DNA of 64,000 bases, taken from an uncultured Acidobacteriia bacterium. Its GTDB lineage: Bacteria; Acidobacteriota; Terriglobia; Bryobacterales; Bryobacteraceae. Shown here piece by piece: positions 18,947 to 27,577 of this stretch. The stretch's first letter is position 1. Each line of letters starts with the position of its first letter. The position numbers and the translations under genes are program-made. The notes under the pieces are model-generated. The model saw nothing but the letters and a program-made list of their open reading frames with translations. It did not search any database and had not been told where the DNA came from. The stretch is from positions 45,968 through 109,967 of the forward strand of contig CAIKAS010000200.1 in NCBI GenBank assembly GCA_903825445.1, given 5' to 3'.

Positions 18947-18963
18947 TTGGCGCGTTGCGTGCA
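18947..18963 (+). promoter_or_regulatory. Candidate sigma-54 promoter of flgF operon
   Basis: TTGGCGCGTTGCGTGCA has the TTGGC block, the CG at the correct place, GG-N10-GC spacing and TGCA. It differs from the consensus at the A of TGGCAC, the purine and one T. Its 3' end is 18 bp before the flgF ATG, which would give a very short leader. Confidence 0.4.
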
Positions 18964-18981
18964 TTACTTCGGACCGAAAGT

Positions 18982-19719
18982 ATGGATTCTCTTTCCACCA
19001 TTGCGGCCAGCGGGATGACATCGCGTATGCAGTCGCTTGATATGTTGGCGAACAACATTTCAAATACTGAAACGGGAGGCTACAAGACAGACCGCGAATT
19101 CTATAGTCTGTACACGTCACCTGAGGCGATGTCCGGCGACGCGCAGGATCCCGCCACGCTCCCGATGATTGAGAAGAGTTATACCGACTTTTCTCAGGGA
19201 AGCATGCATGTAACTTCCAACCCGCTTGATATGGCAATTCAGGGTCAGGGGTTCTTCGCAGTGAACACCCCCGCCGGCGTATCATACACGCGCAATGGCG
19301 CCTTTCAGCTTTCTTCGAATGGAACCTTAGTCACGTCCGATGGTTTCTCCGTGCTGGATCCGTCGGGGAAGCCGATCCAACTCAATCCGTCGCTTCCAGT
19401 AGAGGTCACAGGAGACGGAGCCATAACACAGGGCGGGCAAAGCGCAGGTCAGATCGCGCTTTGGAATTTCGCGAACCCCGGGAATCTCGTAAAGCAGGGC
19501 AACACTCTGTTCCAAAACGCTGATCCGAGTGTCAAGCCGACGGCCTCCACCGCTCAGATACAGCAGGGCAAACTCGAAAGCTCCAACGTCGGCAGTTCCG
19601 AATCCGCCGTACGTCTGGTAAGCGTCATGCGCTCGTTCGAGATGTTGCAAAAAGCGGTCAACATCGGAGCCGAGATGAATCGCCAGGCAATTACTGAAGT
19701 AGCTAAGGTCGGATCTTAG
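18982..19719 (+). CDS. flgF: FlgF proximal rod protein
   Basis: 245 residues from the ATG giving MDSLSTIAASGMTSRMQSLD; the frame is open upstream but the flagellar rod signature starts here (LDMLANNISNTETGGYKTD). NPLDMAIQGQGFFAV and YTRNGAFQLSSNGTLVTSDG are the usual mid-protein rod motifs, and VRLVSVMRSFEMLQKAVNI is the C-terminal helix. It is followed by flgG after 71 bp. The FlgF rather than FlgG call rests on length and gene order. Confidence 0.9.
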   Translation: MDSLSTIAASGMTSRMQSLDMLANNISNTETGGYKTDREFYSLYTSPEAMSGDAQDPATLPMIEKSYTDFSQGSMHVTSNPLDMAIQGQGFFAVNTPAGVSYTRNGAFQLSSNGTLVTSDGFSVLDPSGKPIQLNPSLPVEVTGDGAITQGGQSAGQIALWNFANPGNLVKQGNTLFQNADPSVKPTASTAQIQQGKLESSNVGSSESAVRLVSVMRSFEMLQKAVNIGAEMNRQAITEVAKVGS

Positions 19720-19790
19720 TCAATCGCGGGGTTGGTGGAGATGGAGACACAGGGCATGGAATCGGAAGAATCTAAGAGAACAACCAGGAA

Positions 19791-20579
19791 ATGATCAGAG
19801 CACTTTACAGCGCTGCCAGCGGCATGTCCGCTCAGCAGATGAACGTTGACAACATTGCAAACAATTTGGCCAACGCCAACACTACGGCTTACAAAGCGCG
19901 GCGGACTCAGTTCCAGGACCTGGTGTATCAGAACCTTGTGCAGCCGGGAGCTGCAGCGGGACAGCAGAGCACTGTTCCGACGGGCCTGCAGATTGGTCTG
20001 GGCGCCCGACCCTCCGCCAACGAGATTCTCTTTTCGCAGGGAAGTTTCTCAGAGACGGACAATCCTCTGGATTTGGTCGTTCAGGGGTCGGGATTTTTTC
20101 AGATTAAGCAACCATCCGGTGAGCTTGCCTACACCCGCGACGGCTCCTTCCAGATCAACAGCACCGGTAACCTGGTAACGTCCAGTGGAAATCTGGTTGA
20201 GCCGCAGATAACCATACCCGCGCAGGCTCAGGCAATCAACATCGCGGCCGACGGGACCGTCAGTTATACGCTGAGTGGCCAAAGCACCACCCAACTCGCG
20301 GGGCAAATACAGTTAGCAAACTTTCAGAACCCCGCCGGCTTGAATGGCATTGGCGGCAATATGTATCTCCCAACCGATGCCTCCGGCCAGCCTGTGGTTT
20401 CGAATCCAGGCACAGAAGGAGCGGGCACCCTGATGCAGGGCTACCTCGAACAGTCCAATGTGAACATCGTCGAGGAGTTCGTCAATCTGATCGCTGCGCA
20501 GCGCGGCTACGAAGCGAATTCAAAAGTCGTCAAGGCGGCCGACGAAATGTATCAGCAGGTCAACAACATTACGCAATGA
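19791..20579 (+). CDS. flgG: FlgG distal rod protein
   Basis: 262 residues, the standard FlgG length. Signature segments are MNVDNIANNLANANTTAYKA, FQDLVYQN, NPLDLVVQGSGFFQI, TRDGSFQINSTGNLVTSSG and the C-terminal FVNLIAAQRGYEANSKVVKA helix. FlgG forms the distal rod through the P and L rings, whose genes follow directly. The stop overlaps the flgA start (ATGA). Confidence 0.96.
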   Translation: MIRALYSAASGMSAQQMNVDNIANNLANANTTAYKARRTQFQDLVYQNLVQPGAAAGQQSTVPTGLQIGLGARPSANEILFSQGSFSETDNPLDLVVQGSGFFQIKQPSGELAYTRDGSFQINSTGNLVTSSGNLVEPQITIPAQAQAINIAADGTVSYTLSGQSTTQLAGQIQLANFQNPAGLNGIGGNMYLPTDASGQPVVSNPGTEGAGTLMQGYLEQSNVNIVEEFVNLIAAQRGYEANSKVVKAADEMYQQVNNITQ

Positions 20580-21466
20580 TTCCGATAATACCTATCCTTG
20601 TGCTGGCGAGCGCCTCTCCGTGCCACGCCATCGCAGGCCAGCAGATTATGGGAAGCGATCTGGCCGCCGCATCTCCGACGTTCGCCGCTTTACCGGCGGA
20701 CCTGTTGGCCGGATACGCACCGCAACCTGGCTCGCAACGCGTTTTTAGTGCCGCGGAACTTATGCGGATTGCCGAGGCCAATGGAATTGGTGCGGCATCC
20801 CCGGCGCCTATATGTTTTGAACGGCCGACCGCTCCGCTTGAACAGGCGAAGGTTGGGCAGGCCATGCGCGATGCCCTGGGGCCCGGCGACTTCCAGCTCC
20901 AGATCGTTGAACTCAGCAAATACCCGGCACCGGTCGGGCGGCTCGTTTTTCCACGCGAAATGCTGGGGCCCCAGTCCCCACAAAGCATTGCTGTCTGGAA
21001 CGGCTATGTCGAATACGATGGCGGCAGATTTCCGGTTTGGGCACGCGTTCATCTGACCTCGCATCAACGCACCGTGACTGCGGTCAGAGATCTCCGGCCT
21101 GGCCATCGTATCGCGGAAAGTGACGTGCGGATCGAAGAGACAGACGGAAATCTGCCACGAACTCCACCCTTGACTTCTCTGGACGCCGTGGTGGGGCGTA
21201 ATCCGCGGCATTTCATAACTGCCGGCACAGTCGTTGGCGCGCCGGATCTTGCGGAATCCGCTGAGGTGGAAGCCGGAGACGTCGTAATCGTTGAGGTTCA
21301 AAGCGGGCCGACTGTCCTGTCCTTTGAGGCAAAAGCGGAGTCGGCTGGGCGACGTGGCGACACAATTTCATTGCGCAATTCGTCCAGCGGGAAATTATTC
21401 CGCGCCTGCGTTACGGCCAGGGATCGCGCACTGGTCGAATGTCACTCACTGGAACAATCCGAATGA
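20576..21466 (+). CDS. flgA: FlgA P-ring assembly chaperone
   Basis: 296 residues with an N-terminal signal peptide (IPILVLASASPCHA). A SAF-like beta-clip region lies in the C-terminal half (ARVHLTSHQRTVTAVRDLRP, GHRIAESDVRIEETD), followed by the FlgA tail (AGDVVIVEVQSGPTVLSFEA). It helps periplasmic FlgI assemble into the P ring. It overlaps flgG upstream and flgH downstream by ATGA junctions, so the block is tightly coupled. Confidence 0.9.
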   Translation: MIPIIPILVLASASPCHAIAGQQIMGSDLAAASPTFAALPADLLAGYAPQPGSQRVFSAAELMRIAEANGIGAASPAPICFERPTAPLEQAKVGQAMRDALGPGDFQLQIVELSKYPAPVGRLVFPREMLGPQSPQSIAVWNGYVEYDGGRFPVWARVHLTSHQRTVTAVRDLRPGHRIAESDVRIEETDGNLPRTPPLTSLDAVVGRNPRHFITAGTVVGAPDLAESAEVEAGDVVIVEVQSGPTVLSFEAKAESAGRRGDTISLRNSSSGKLFRACVTARDRALVECHSLEQSE

Positions 21467-22164
21467 AGAGCAACATACCGGCAATATCGATTCTGGCTTT
21501 GTTCCTTGCGGTTCAGGGTTCAGCCGGCATTCTTCCCAAAAAGAAGCCCCCGCAGCCCGCGGCACTGGACAGGTATGCTTCCGAGGCGGCGCAACAGGCG
21601 CAAAGCCAGTCCCCAACCGAGGGATCGCTGTGGACTCCGCTCGCTCAGTTCGCCGACCTTGGCCGCGATTTGAAGGCCAGCCAGGTCAACGATCTGGTGA
21701 CGATTGTCGTTAGTGAACAGGCATCGGCAGTGTCCAGCGGCGCGACGCAGACTTCACGCAAGTCCAGCGTGGCCGCATCCATAACCGGCCTGGTCGGGGT
21801 CAAGAGCGCGGCCAGTGCTTTGGCAAACCTGGCCAATACGTCGAACGATACCGAGTTGAATGGCAGCGGGACCACCAGTCGGCAAACCGCTATTACAACA
21901 ACGATGAGCGCCCGAGTCACAAAGGTACTTCCGAATGGCTACATGCTGCTCGAGGGCACGAAAAATGTGCAGGTGAATTCCGATTACCAGACCATTACTG
22001 TGCGGGGCATTGTCCGGCCGGCCGATCTTGCGTCAGACAATTCCGTCCCATCGAATCGCCTGGCACAAATGGAAGTCACGCTGGATGGCAAGGGCGTGAT
22101 TGTCGATGCAATCCACCGTCCCAATATTCTCTATCGGATTCTTCTGGGGTTACTGCCCTTTTAG
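21463..22164 (+). CDS. flgH: FlgH L-ring protein without lipobox
   Basis: 233 residues from the ATG overlapping the flgA stop. The FlgH core is clear: RDLKASQVNDLVTIVVSEQA, LLEGTKNVQVNSDYQTITVR, GIVRPADLASDNSVPSNRLA. The N-terminus is a signal peptide (ISILALFLAVQGSAG), but the protein contains no cysteine at all. It therefore cannot be the usual lipoprotein, and its outer-membrane anchoring must differ. FlgI follows after 11 bp. Confidence 0.93.
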   Translation: MKSNIPAISILALFLAVQGSAGILPKKKPPQPAALDRYASEAAQQAQSQSPTEGSLWTPLAQFADLGRDLKASQVNDLVTIVVSEQASAVSSGATQTSRKSSVAASITGLVGVKSAASALANLANTSNDTELNGSGTTSRQTAITTTMSARVTKVLPNGYMLLEGTKNVQVNSDYQTITVRGIVRPADLASDNSVPSNRLAQMEVTLDGKGVIVDAIHRPNILYRILLGLLPF

Positions 22165-22175
22165 GCTTCCAGCTC

Positions 22176-23276
22176 ATGACGCGAATTACACCACTTCTGC
22201 TGGCTTGCGCTCTGTGTGCACCCTGTATCGGATCGGCAGCTCGTCTCAAGGAACTTGTATCCATTGAAGGCGTGCGAGACAACCAACTTGTTGGGTACGG
22301 ACTCGTAGTGGGCCTGAACGGCACGGGGGACAGAAAGCAGACACTTTTCTCCACACAGAGTCTCGCCAATATGCTGGCTCGAATGGGCGTCACTGTTGAC
22401 CCGACTCAAATCACAGTAAAGAATGTAGCCGCCGTTATGGTTACTGCCACTCTGCCTGCCTTTATTCAGCCTGGCGCAAGAATCGACGTGACAGCTTCGT
22501 CGATCGGAGACGCCGCGAACCTGCAGGGTGGATTGCTTGTCCTCACTAGTCTGAAGGGTACAGATGGACAGGTTTATGCAATTGCTCAGGGTTCGGTGGT
22601 CACGGGCGGCTTTGTGGCAAGCGGCCGCGCAGGGACAAGCCAGACGGTGAATCATCCGACCGCCGGCCGCATTCCCGAAGGCGCCATCGTGGAACACGCT
22701 TCCCCTCTGCCGGATCTGTCAAAGAATCTGCACCTGCAGCTTCGCGACATGGATTTCACCACTGCGTCGCGAATTGCGGAGGTCCTGAATAAGAAATTTA
22801 GCGATGGCAAGCCCCTGGCCCGCGCCGACAATGGAAGGGTTGTCACGGTCCCGGTGCCGGCGGAATGGGGTAGTCACCCTGCTGATTTCATCGCGGAACT
22901 CGAGAACATAACCGTGGATACGGATGCGCCATCCCGCGTGATTGTAAATGAACGCACAGGCACGATTGTTATGGGTAAGCAGGTTCACGTTGCGCCGGTC
23001 GCCATCATGCATGGCAACCTGAGCGTCCAAATCCAAACCACTTACTCCGTTTCCCAGCCACTGCCAAATTCACAGGGAACCACCCAGGTGGTACCTCAGG
23101 AGAAGGTCGGCGCAACCGAAGAGCGTGCCCGCGATGTTGTTCTGCAGAATGGCGCCACGGTTGAAGACCTTGTTCGCGCGTTGAGTGCTATCGGCTCCAC
23201 TCCCCGCGACATCATCGCGATACTGCAGGCGCTTCGCGCTGCAGGCGCGCTCGAAGCCGAAGTAGAGGTGATTTAA
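22176..23276 (+). CDS. flgI: FlgI P-ring protein
   Basis: 366 residues with a signal peptide (TPLLLACALCAPCIGSAA). The FlgI start RLKELVSIEGVRDNQLVGYG, LVVGLNGTGD and the QSLANMLARMGVTVDP block are all present, and the protein ends in the usual NGATVEDLVRALSAIGSTPR region. It polymerises around the rod in the periplasm with help from FlgA. flgJ follows 3 bp after the stop. Confidence 0.97.
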   Translation: MTRITPLLLACALCAPCIGSAARLKELVSIEGVRDNQLVGYGLVVGLNGTGDRKQTLFSTQSLANMLARMGVTVDPTQITVKNVAAVMVTATLPAFIQPGARIDVTASSIGDAANLQGGLLVLTSLKGTDGQVYAIAQGSVVTGGFVASGRAGTSQTVNHPTAGRIPEGAIVEHASPLPDLSKNLHLQLRDMDFTTASRIAEVLNKKFSDGKPLARADNGRVVTVPVPAEWGSHPADFIAELENITVDTDAPSRVIVNERTGTIVMGKQVHVAPVAIMHGNLSVQIQTTYSVSQPLPNSQGTTQVVPQEKVGATEERARDVVLQNGATVEDLVRALSAIGSTPRDIIAILQALRAAGALEAEVEVI

Positions 23277-23279
23277 GAA

Positions 23280-23594
23280 ATGACCGACAGTATTGCCAGT
23301 TCTGCACTGGCCAGCATTTCCGACCCGGTTCCATCAAAGAGCAGTAACAGCCCCGCAAAGATACACGAGGCCGCTGTACAGTTTGAGTCTATGCTCATCG
23401 ATCAGGTTCTCAAATTGGCGCGCGAGGCGGGCGGCTCCTCATTTACTGGAACCGAAGATGACGAGGCGGGACAGACCGGATACGAATTGGGCGAACAGGA
23501 GTTTTCTAAAATGCTGGCGTCCGCCGGAGGTCTTGGACTAGCTCCGATGATCGAGGCTGGCCTGCGAAAGAACTCGGCAGCTGCAGGGCAATGA
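23280..23594 (+). CDS. flgJ: FlgJ-type rod-binding protein (N-terminal domain only)
   Basis: 104 residues matching just the rod-scaffolding domain of FlgJ: IHEAAVQFESMLIDQVLKLA and the GYELGEQEFSKMLASAGGLG helix. The peptidoglycan hydrolase half seen in enterobacterial FlgJ is missing. A separate lytic transglycosylase is encoded directly afterwards, with an ATGA overlap, and probably supplies that activity. This split arrangement is known in many bacteria. Confidence 0.88.
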   Translation: MTDSIASSALASISDPVPSKSSNSPAKIHEAAVQFESMLIDQVLKLAREAGGSSFTGTEDDEAGQTGYELGEQEFSKMLASAGGLGLAPMIEAGLRKNSAAAGQ

Positions 23595-24328
23595 GGCACA
23601 GCGCAAAGGCTTCGACCTGTCTGTCGCTGGCCGTCTTAATTGGCACGACGCTTTCCGGAATGACATGGGCTCAGCCCATCGCCCGTGCCACGGCCACTCC
23701 CGCCAGCCCGAAGCCGGCTACAACTACTCTTCCATCCGCGCCTTCTGCGGCAGATCAGCAAATGAGTGCCCGGCAAAGTATGGAAGAATCTATCGCCAGG
23801 CAAAAAGCGGCCATACAGACGCAGCTCGGCAACGCACCGGCCGATGGGTTCTTTGTCACAGGATGGCTCAGTGCCCCGCCTACTCTATCCGTGGCTGCGG
23901 ATTGCACACCAGCCAACCCTGGTGAAACCGACGCCGCCATCAAGGATGCCGCTGATGCGGAACATCTGAATCCTGCCCTGATCAGCGCAGTAGTCCGGCA
24001 GGAGTCGGATTACGACCCTTGTGCCGTTTCCGCAAAGGGCGCGATGGGGCTCATGCAACTCATGCCAGAGACCGCAGCGCAATTCAGTGTTGACGACCCC
24101 TTTGATGTCCGGGAGAATATTGCGGCGGGTGCCCGCTATCTTAAGCAGTTGCTGGGACGTTACAAGGGCGATTTGAGACTGGCACTCGCCGCTTACAACG
24201 CCGGGCCGAAGAAGGTGGATGGCGACCCTCCCGCTGAACCGGACATTACCGAAACGCAGGACTACGTCGACCGCATCGTAAAGGCCCTGGACGGCGCCTC
24301 CGCCGAAACGGACGCCGCCATCAGGTAA
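23591..24328 (+). CDS. Lytic transglycosylase (SLT domain), flagellar operon
   Basis: 245 residues: signal peptide (LSLAVLIGTTLSGMTWAQ), a Pro/Thr-rich linker, then an SLT domain from about residue 118. The catalytic Glu is E138 in VVRQESDYDP, followed by SAKGAMGLMQLMPETA, NIAAGARYLKQLLGRY and ALAAYNAGP. It should cleave peptidoglycan between MurNAc and GlcNAc to let the rod through the wall. It is the last gene of the flgF-flgJ operon and probably acts with the truncated FlgJ before it. Confidence 0.9.
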   Translation: MRHSAKASTCLSLAVLIGTTLSGMTWAQPIARATATPASPKPATTTLPSAPSAADQQMSARQSMEESIARQKAAIQTQLGNAPADGFFVTGWLSAPPTLSVAADCTPANPGETDAAIKDAADAEHLNPALISAVVRQESDYDPCAVSAKGAMGLMQLMPETAAQFSVDDPFDVRENIAAGARYLKQLLGRYKGDLRLALAAYNAGPKKVDGDPPAEPDITETQDYVDRIVKALDGASAETDAAIR

Positions 24329-24380
24329 TCGCCGTAAGCTTACGTTGGTTAACGCCGGAGATATGTCCGATGAGGCCAGT

Positions 24381-25910
24381 ATGGCAAGAGGAGCCTCTTT
24401 TTTCGGTATCTGTACGCTGTGTTTGCTCGCGGCTTCTGCTGCGCATGGCGACGACACGTTCTATTCCCACGGAACATCGCAGGTTATCCTCATGTCGCCC
24501 GACACTATCGTCGCTGCTGCGGACAGTCGCAACACTTCTTATGCGGCTCTGCGGGATGGCACGGCGGTTCGTGACAATAGCGAGCGCTGCAACCTGCGCC
24601 GCCTGGATGGCATCATTGCCATGGCCGCTGGTCTCTCACGGGTCGGTGATTTCGACACACTCGACACGATTGACACCCTGTATAGGCCCGGTGATTCAGT
24701 GCGTACCGTCGCAGCACGAGTTCGTGACGCGATTCCCCCTCCCCTGTTGACCGCTATACAGGAGTTACGACGGTCGCTCAACGGCCGCATGGACGGTATG
24801 CGGCCGGCAAATCAGGTCACGCTCGAAGTCGCTATCATGGGACCCCAGGACGGCGCTGTCGCCATTGACGTGGTGACATTTCGCTTCGGGGGCACCGATA
24901 TGGATCCCCAAATTACTAGTTCTGAGTTTACGTGCCCGGGCGACTGCCCGGCGGGACACGCGGCCATCTATCTCGGAGTACATGACTCCATCGACCGCAT
25001 TATCGGCGCGAATCCCGATCTTGGTGCGCAGCCAACGCCCGAGAATGTCCGATTGCTCGCGGGTCTGGAGTACCTGAATCATCCGGACACTGTTGGCGGC
25101 GAACTCTCAGTCTTGAAAATTGAACGATCGGGCATAATGTTCCTGCAGCCCGGGGCTTGCGGGTTCAGCGATACCGTCACTTTGCAAAGAGTCGCGCCGA
25201 AGGCCGGAAGCAGCATGAAGGCGCAGACGCGGGACGCAGAGTTATTTGGCGCCGAACTGAGTGATCGGCTTGAAGCCATCCCGGATCTCATCGTCCACGA
25301 AGTTGCGACGCGCCATGCAAGACAAGGGCATCGCATCCAGACTGACGTTGTCGAAGCGGAAGTTCAGATTGTGGGGGATGAACAAGCGTACTCCGCCATC
25401 AGCAGGAACGGCAGGCCGTGTGCCACTATGTCAGACATACCCGGTGCCTGGGCGGATGGTGGATTGGCCACCATACTCCAGGTGACCCGCTCCGCCATTC
25501 AATCCCGGGTGCTGTCTTCTGTTAGCCGGATTACCGCATCCGGGGCACACCAGCTTGGCATTGCCTTCGACGTTCCATCTGCTGATCACATCTGGTCTAT
25601 TACGATCGGGGACAAACGCTACAGCCTTGATCTTCAGGGAACCGTTTGGATTGACCAGACAACCGGGAAGCTTGCTGAGATCCACTGGCAGAGCAGCGGC
25701 GGACTCGTCCAGGCCGCCGAGCACATCACCGGCATTACGTGGGGCGTTACCTTCGCTCCTGTGTCCGTGGCAGGCAAGCAATACGATATACCGGAAACAT
25801 CCACCTACCGGATAAACTTCGACAACGCATCCGGTCGCACTGACTGGATTGATACTCGTTTTTCGGGATTTCGTCGCTTCGGAGCCTCAAGTAATATTTC
25901 GTTCGAATAA
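24381..25910 (+). CDS. Secreted proteasome-like (Ntn-hydrolase fold) protein, paralog 1
   Basis: About 509 residues from the ATG preceded by GAGG; an ATG six codons upstream is possible. After a signal peptide (ICTLCLLAASAAHG) the sequence HGTSQVILMSPDTIVAAADS aligns with proteasome beta/HslV N-termini. Taking Thr32 as Thr1, Asp17 and Arg19 fall exactly in place (D48, R50), and the later NLRRLDGIIAMAAG aligns with HslV KVRRL...GFAG, with Asn71 at the Lys33 position. Cys70, the CPGDC pair (C185/C189) and C260 are shared with paralog 2. The last ~200 residues are a separate domain with a FSGFRRFGASSNISF ending. This is inference from motifs; the true function is unknown, and the missing Lys suggests altered or lost catalysis. 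Confidence 0.6.
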   Translation: MARGASFFGICTLCLLAASAAHGDDTFYSHGTSQVILMSPDTIVAAADSRNTSYAALRDGTAVRDNSERCNLRRLDGIIAMAAGLSRVGDFDTLDTIDTLYRPGDSVRTVAARVRDAIPPPLLTAIQELRRSLNGRMDGMRPANQVTLEVAIMGPQDGAVAIDVVTFRFGGTDMDPQITSSEFTCPGDCPAGHAAIYLGVHDSIDRIIGANPDLGAQPTPENVRLLAGLEYLNHPDTVGGELSVLKIERSGIMFLQPGACGFSDTVTLQRVAPKAGSSMKAQTRDAELFGAELSDRLEAIPDLIVHEVATRHARQGHRIQTDVVEAEVQIVGDEQAYSAISRNGRPCATMSDIPGAWADGGLATILQVTRSAIQSRVLSSVSRITASGAHQLGIAFDVPSADHIWSITIGDKRYSLDLQGTVWIDQTTGKLAEIHWQSSGGLVQAAEHITGITWGVTFAPVSVAGKQYDIPETSTYRINFDNASGRTDWIDTRFSGFRRFGASSNISFE

Positions 25911-25972
25911 AAAAGCAGCCATCGCCGCACGACCTCTGTAAGCATATCGGCACTAACCATTGTTGTAACCGG

Positions 25973-25998
25973 AACTCATCAGCCACGACCGATGAGTT
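25973..25998 (+). repeat. Inverted repeat just upstream of paralog 2 start
   Basis: Perfect 8-bp arms AACTCATC (25973-25980) and GATGAGTT (25991-25998) with a 10-nt loop. They end four bases before the ATG at 26003, and the only Shine-Dalgarno-like bases (GATGAG) fall in the second arm. It could mask ribosome binding or be a protein site. No T-run follows, so it is not a terminator. Confidence 0.4.
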
Positions 25999-26002
25999 GG
26001 TT

Positions 26003-27523
26003 ATGAACAAAGGCGAGTCCAACCGGCTCTTCGTCCCGCTATTCCTCTTCGCCGCCTCCATCGTGAACGCGGCTATTCCTTCGTATTCCCACGGTACCTC
26101 GGAGGTCATACTCATGTCGCCCGGAACAATCGTGGCCGCGGCAGACAGCAAGGAAGTCTCGTATCTCTTTCTTAGCGATGGTAGTTCCGTGAGTGACAAC
26201 AAAGAGGTTTGCAAAGCACGTCGGGTTGGCTCAGTGCTGGCCCTGGCTGCGGGCTATGTGCAGATTGGCGATTTCAATATCTTCGATGAAATCGAAACTC
26301 TGTACCATGAGGGTGATTCGGTTGAGACGCTTGCAGCGCGACTTCGTGATATCCTACCCGGCCGATTGGGGACAGTGGTGAATCTGGTCAACGACGCGAG
26401 CGGGAAAAAATTGGAAAAAGAAGTTTCTGGAAATGATCTGCTGCAGATAGCATTGATCGGTAATGAAGGCGGCGCACCCGCACTCCACATCATTTCGTTC
26501 GCGCTGGTTCAGGGCAAAGAACCTCACCTTGGCGTCGCTTTAAACGAGCGGCGCTGCCCCGGCGACTGCAGCAATGGCTCCGCCGCGTTCTATCTGGGGG
26601 TTCATGATGCCGTCGATGAGTATGTTCGCAAAGTGCCATCACTTGCCGCGAACGCCACCATTGATAACGCCATGCTGCTTTCCGGGCTCGAATACGCCAG
26701 CCGTCCCGATATTGTGGGCGGCAGGGCTTCACTGTTTCGCGTGGACTCCCCCGGAATTTCTGTTGTAGAGTCTGGAGCGTGTTCTCCTGAACAGGTTGAG
26801 CCGCGTTCTCTCCCTGGTGTGACCACGATATCCAGCACCACCCCATCCGGCCTGCCTATAATCGGAGAACTCGACCGGCGAATTGCCGCCGTGCCTAACA
26901 TTGTGTGTCATGAAACCACTGCCCGCTTTTCGAAGCACGGCAGCCAGACTCAGTCGGACAGTTTCGACGCCGAAGTGAGCATCGCCGAAGACCGGGAGAT
27001 GTATTCTTCCATCCACCGAAACGGCAAGGCCTATAACCGGATATCCGACATGCCGGGGGCATGGGCTGAGGGGGAACTGACAACCATGCTTAAGATTACA
27101 CGCGACGCCATTCAGAATCATAGTTTTCAGATGGTCTCCCGCGTGGCGGCAGGGGGTCAGCGGGAGGTTGGGGTTGAATTCCGTGTCACCGCAGCGGAGA
27201 ACGCATGGACACTGACTGTGGGTAAAGAACGTTTCGCGATGGCTTTTGACGGAACGGCCTGGTTCTCGGCCGACTCCGGCGACCTCACCGAGATTACCTG
27301 GCATAGTGTCGACCTGCAGTTGCCATCTCGCATCGGGATCTCGCAAATTGCCTGGACTACCGTCTTCCAGGACACCAAAGTCGCAGATGACTCCTTCGTA
27401 GTCCCGGTGGTGGCGACCTATAGCGTGCAATATGCAGATCGTTGCCGTCGCTCAGACTGGACTGAAGCGCGTTTCACGGACTTCCGTCGGTTTGCTGCTT
27501 TGAGCAGTATCAATTACAACTAA
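26003..27523 (+). CDS. Secreted proteasome-like (Ntn-hydrolase fold) protein, paralog 2
   Basis: 506 residues, a tandem paralog of the gene 92 bp upstream with the same layout. The signal peptide (LFVPLFLFAASIVNA) is followed by SYSHGTSEVILMSPGTIVAA, giving Thr32 as a potential Thr1, Asp48 as Asp17 and, in VCKARRVGSVLALAAG, Lys71 at the Lys33 position. The Thr-Asp-Lys set of proteasome-type hydrolases is therefore complete here, unlike paralog 1. Cys70, CPGDC and GAC cysteines are conserved and could form disulfides outside the cytoplasm. A ~200-residue C-terminal domain ends FTDFRRFAALSSINY. The substrate is unknown; the fold assignment rests on motif spacing alone. Confidence 0.6.
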   Translation: MNKGESNRLFVPLFLFAASIVNAAIPSYSHGTSEVILMSPGTIVAAADSKEVSYLFLSDGSSVSDNKEVCKARRVGSVLALAAGYVQIGDFNIFDEIETLYHEGDSVETLAARLRDILPGRLGTVVNLVNDASGKKLEKEVSGNDLLQIALIGNEGGAPALHIISFALVQGKEPHLGVALNERRCPGDCSNGSAAFYLGVHDAVDEYVRKVPSLAANATIDNAMLLSGLEYASRPDIVGGRASLFRVDSPGISVVESGACSPEQVEPRSLPGVTTISSTTPSGLPIIGELDRRIAAVPNIVCHETTARFSKHGSQTQSDSFDAEVSIAEDREMYSSIHRNGKAYNRISDMPGAWAEGELTTMLKITRDAIQNHSFQMVSRVAAGGQREVGVEFRVTAAENAWTLTVGKERFAMAFDGTAWFSADSGDLTEITWHSVDLQLPSRIGISQIAWTTVFQDTKVADDSFVVPVVATYSVQYADRCRRSDWTEARFTDFRRFAALSSINYN

Positions 27524-27577
27524 CCAGAACACCGGTAGGTTCCTCCCGCATCCCGGAAATCACAAGGGTAATGGACG

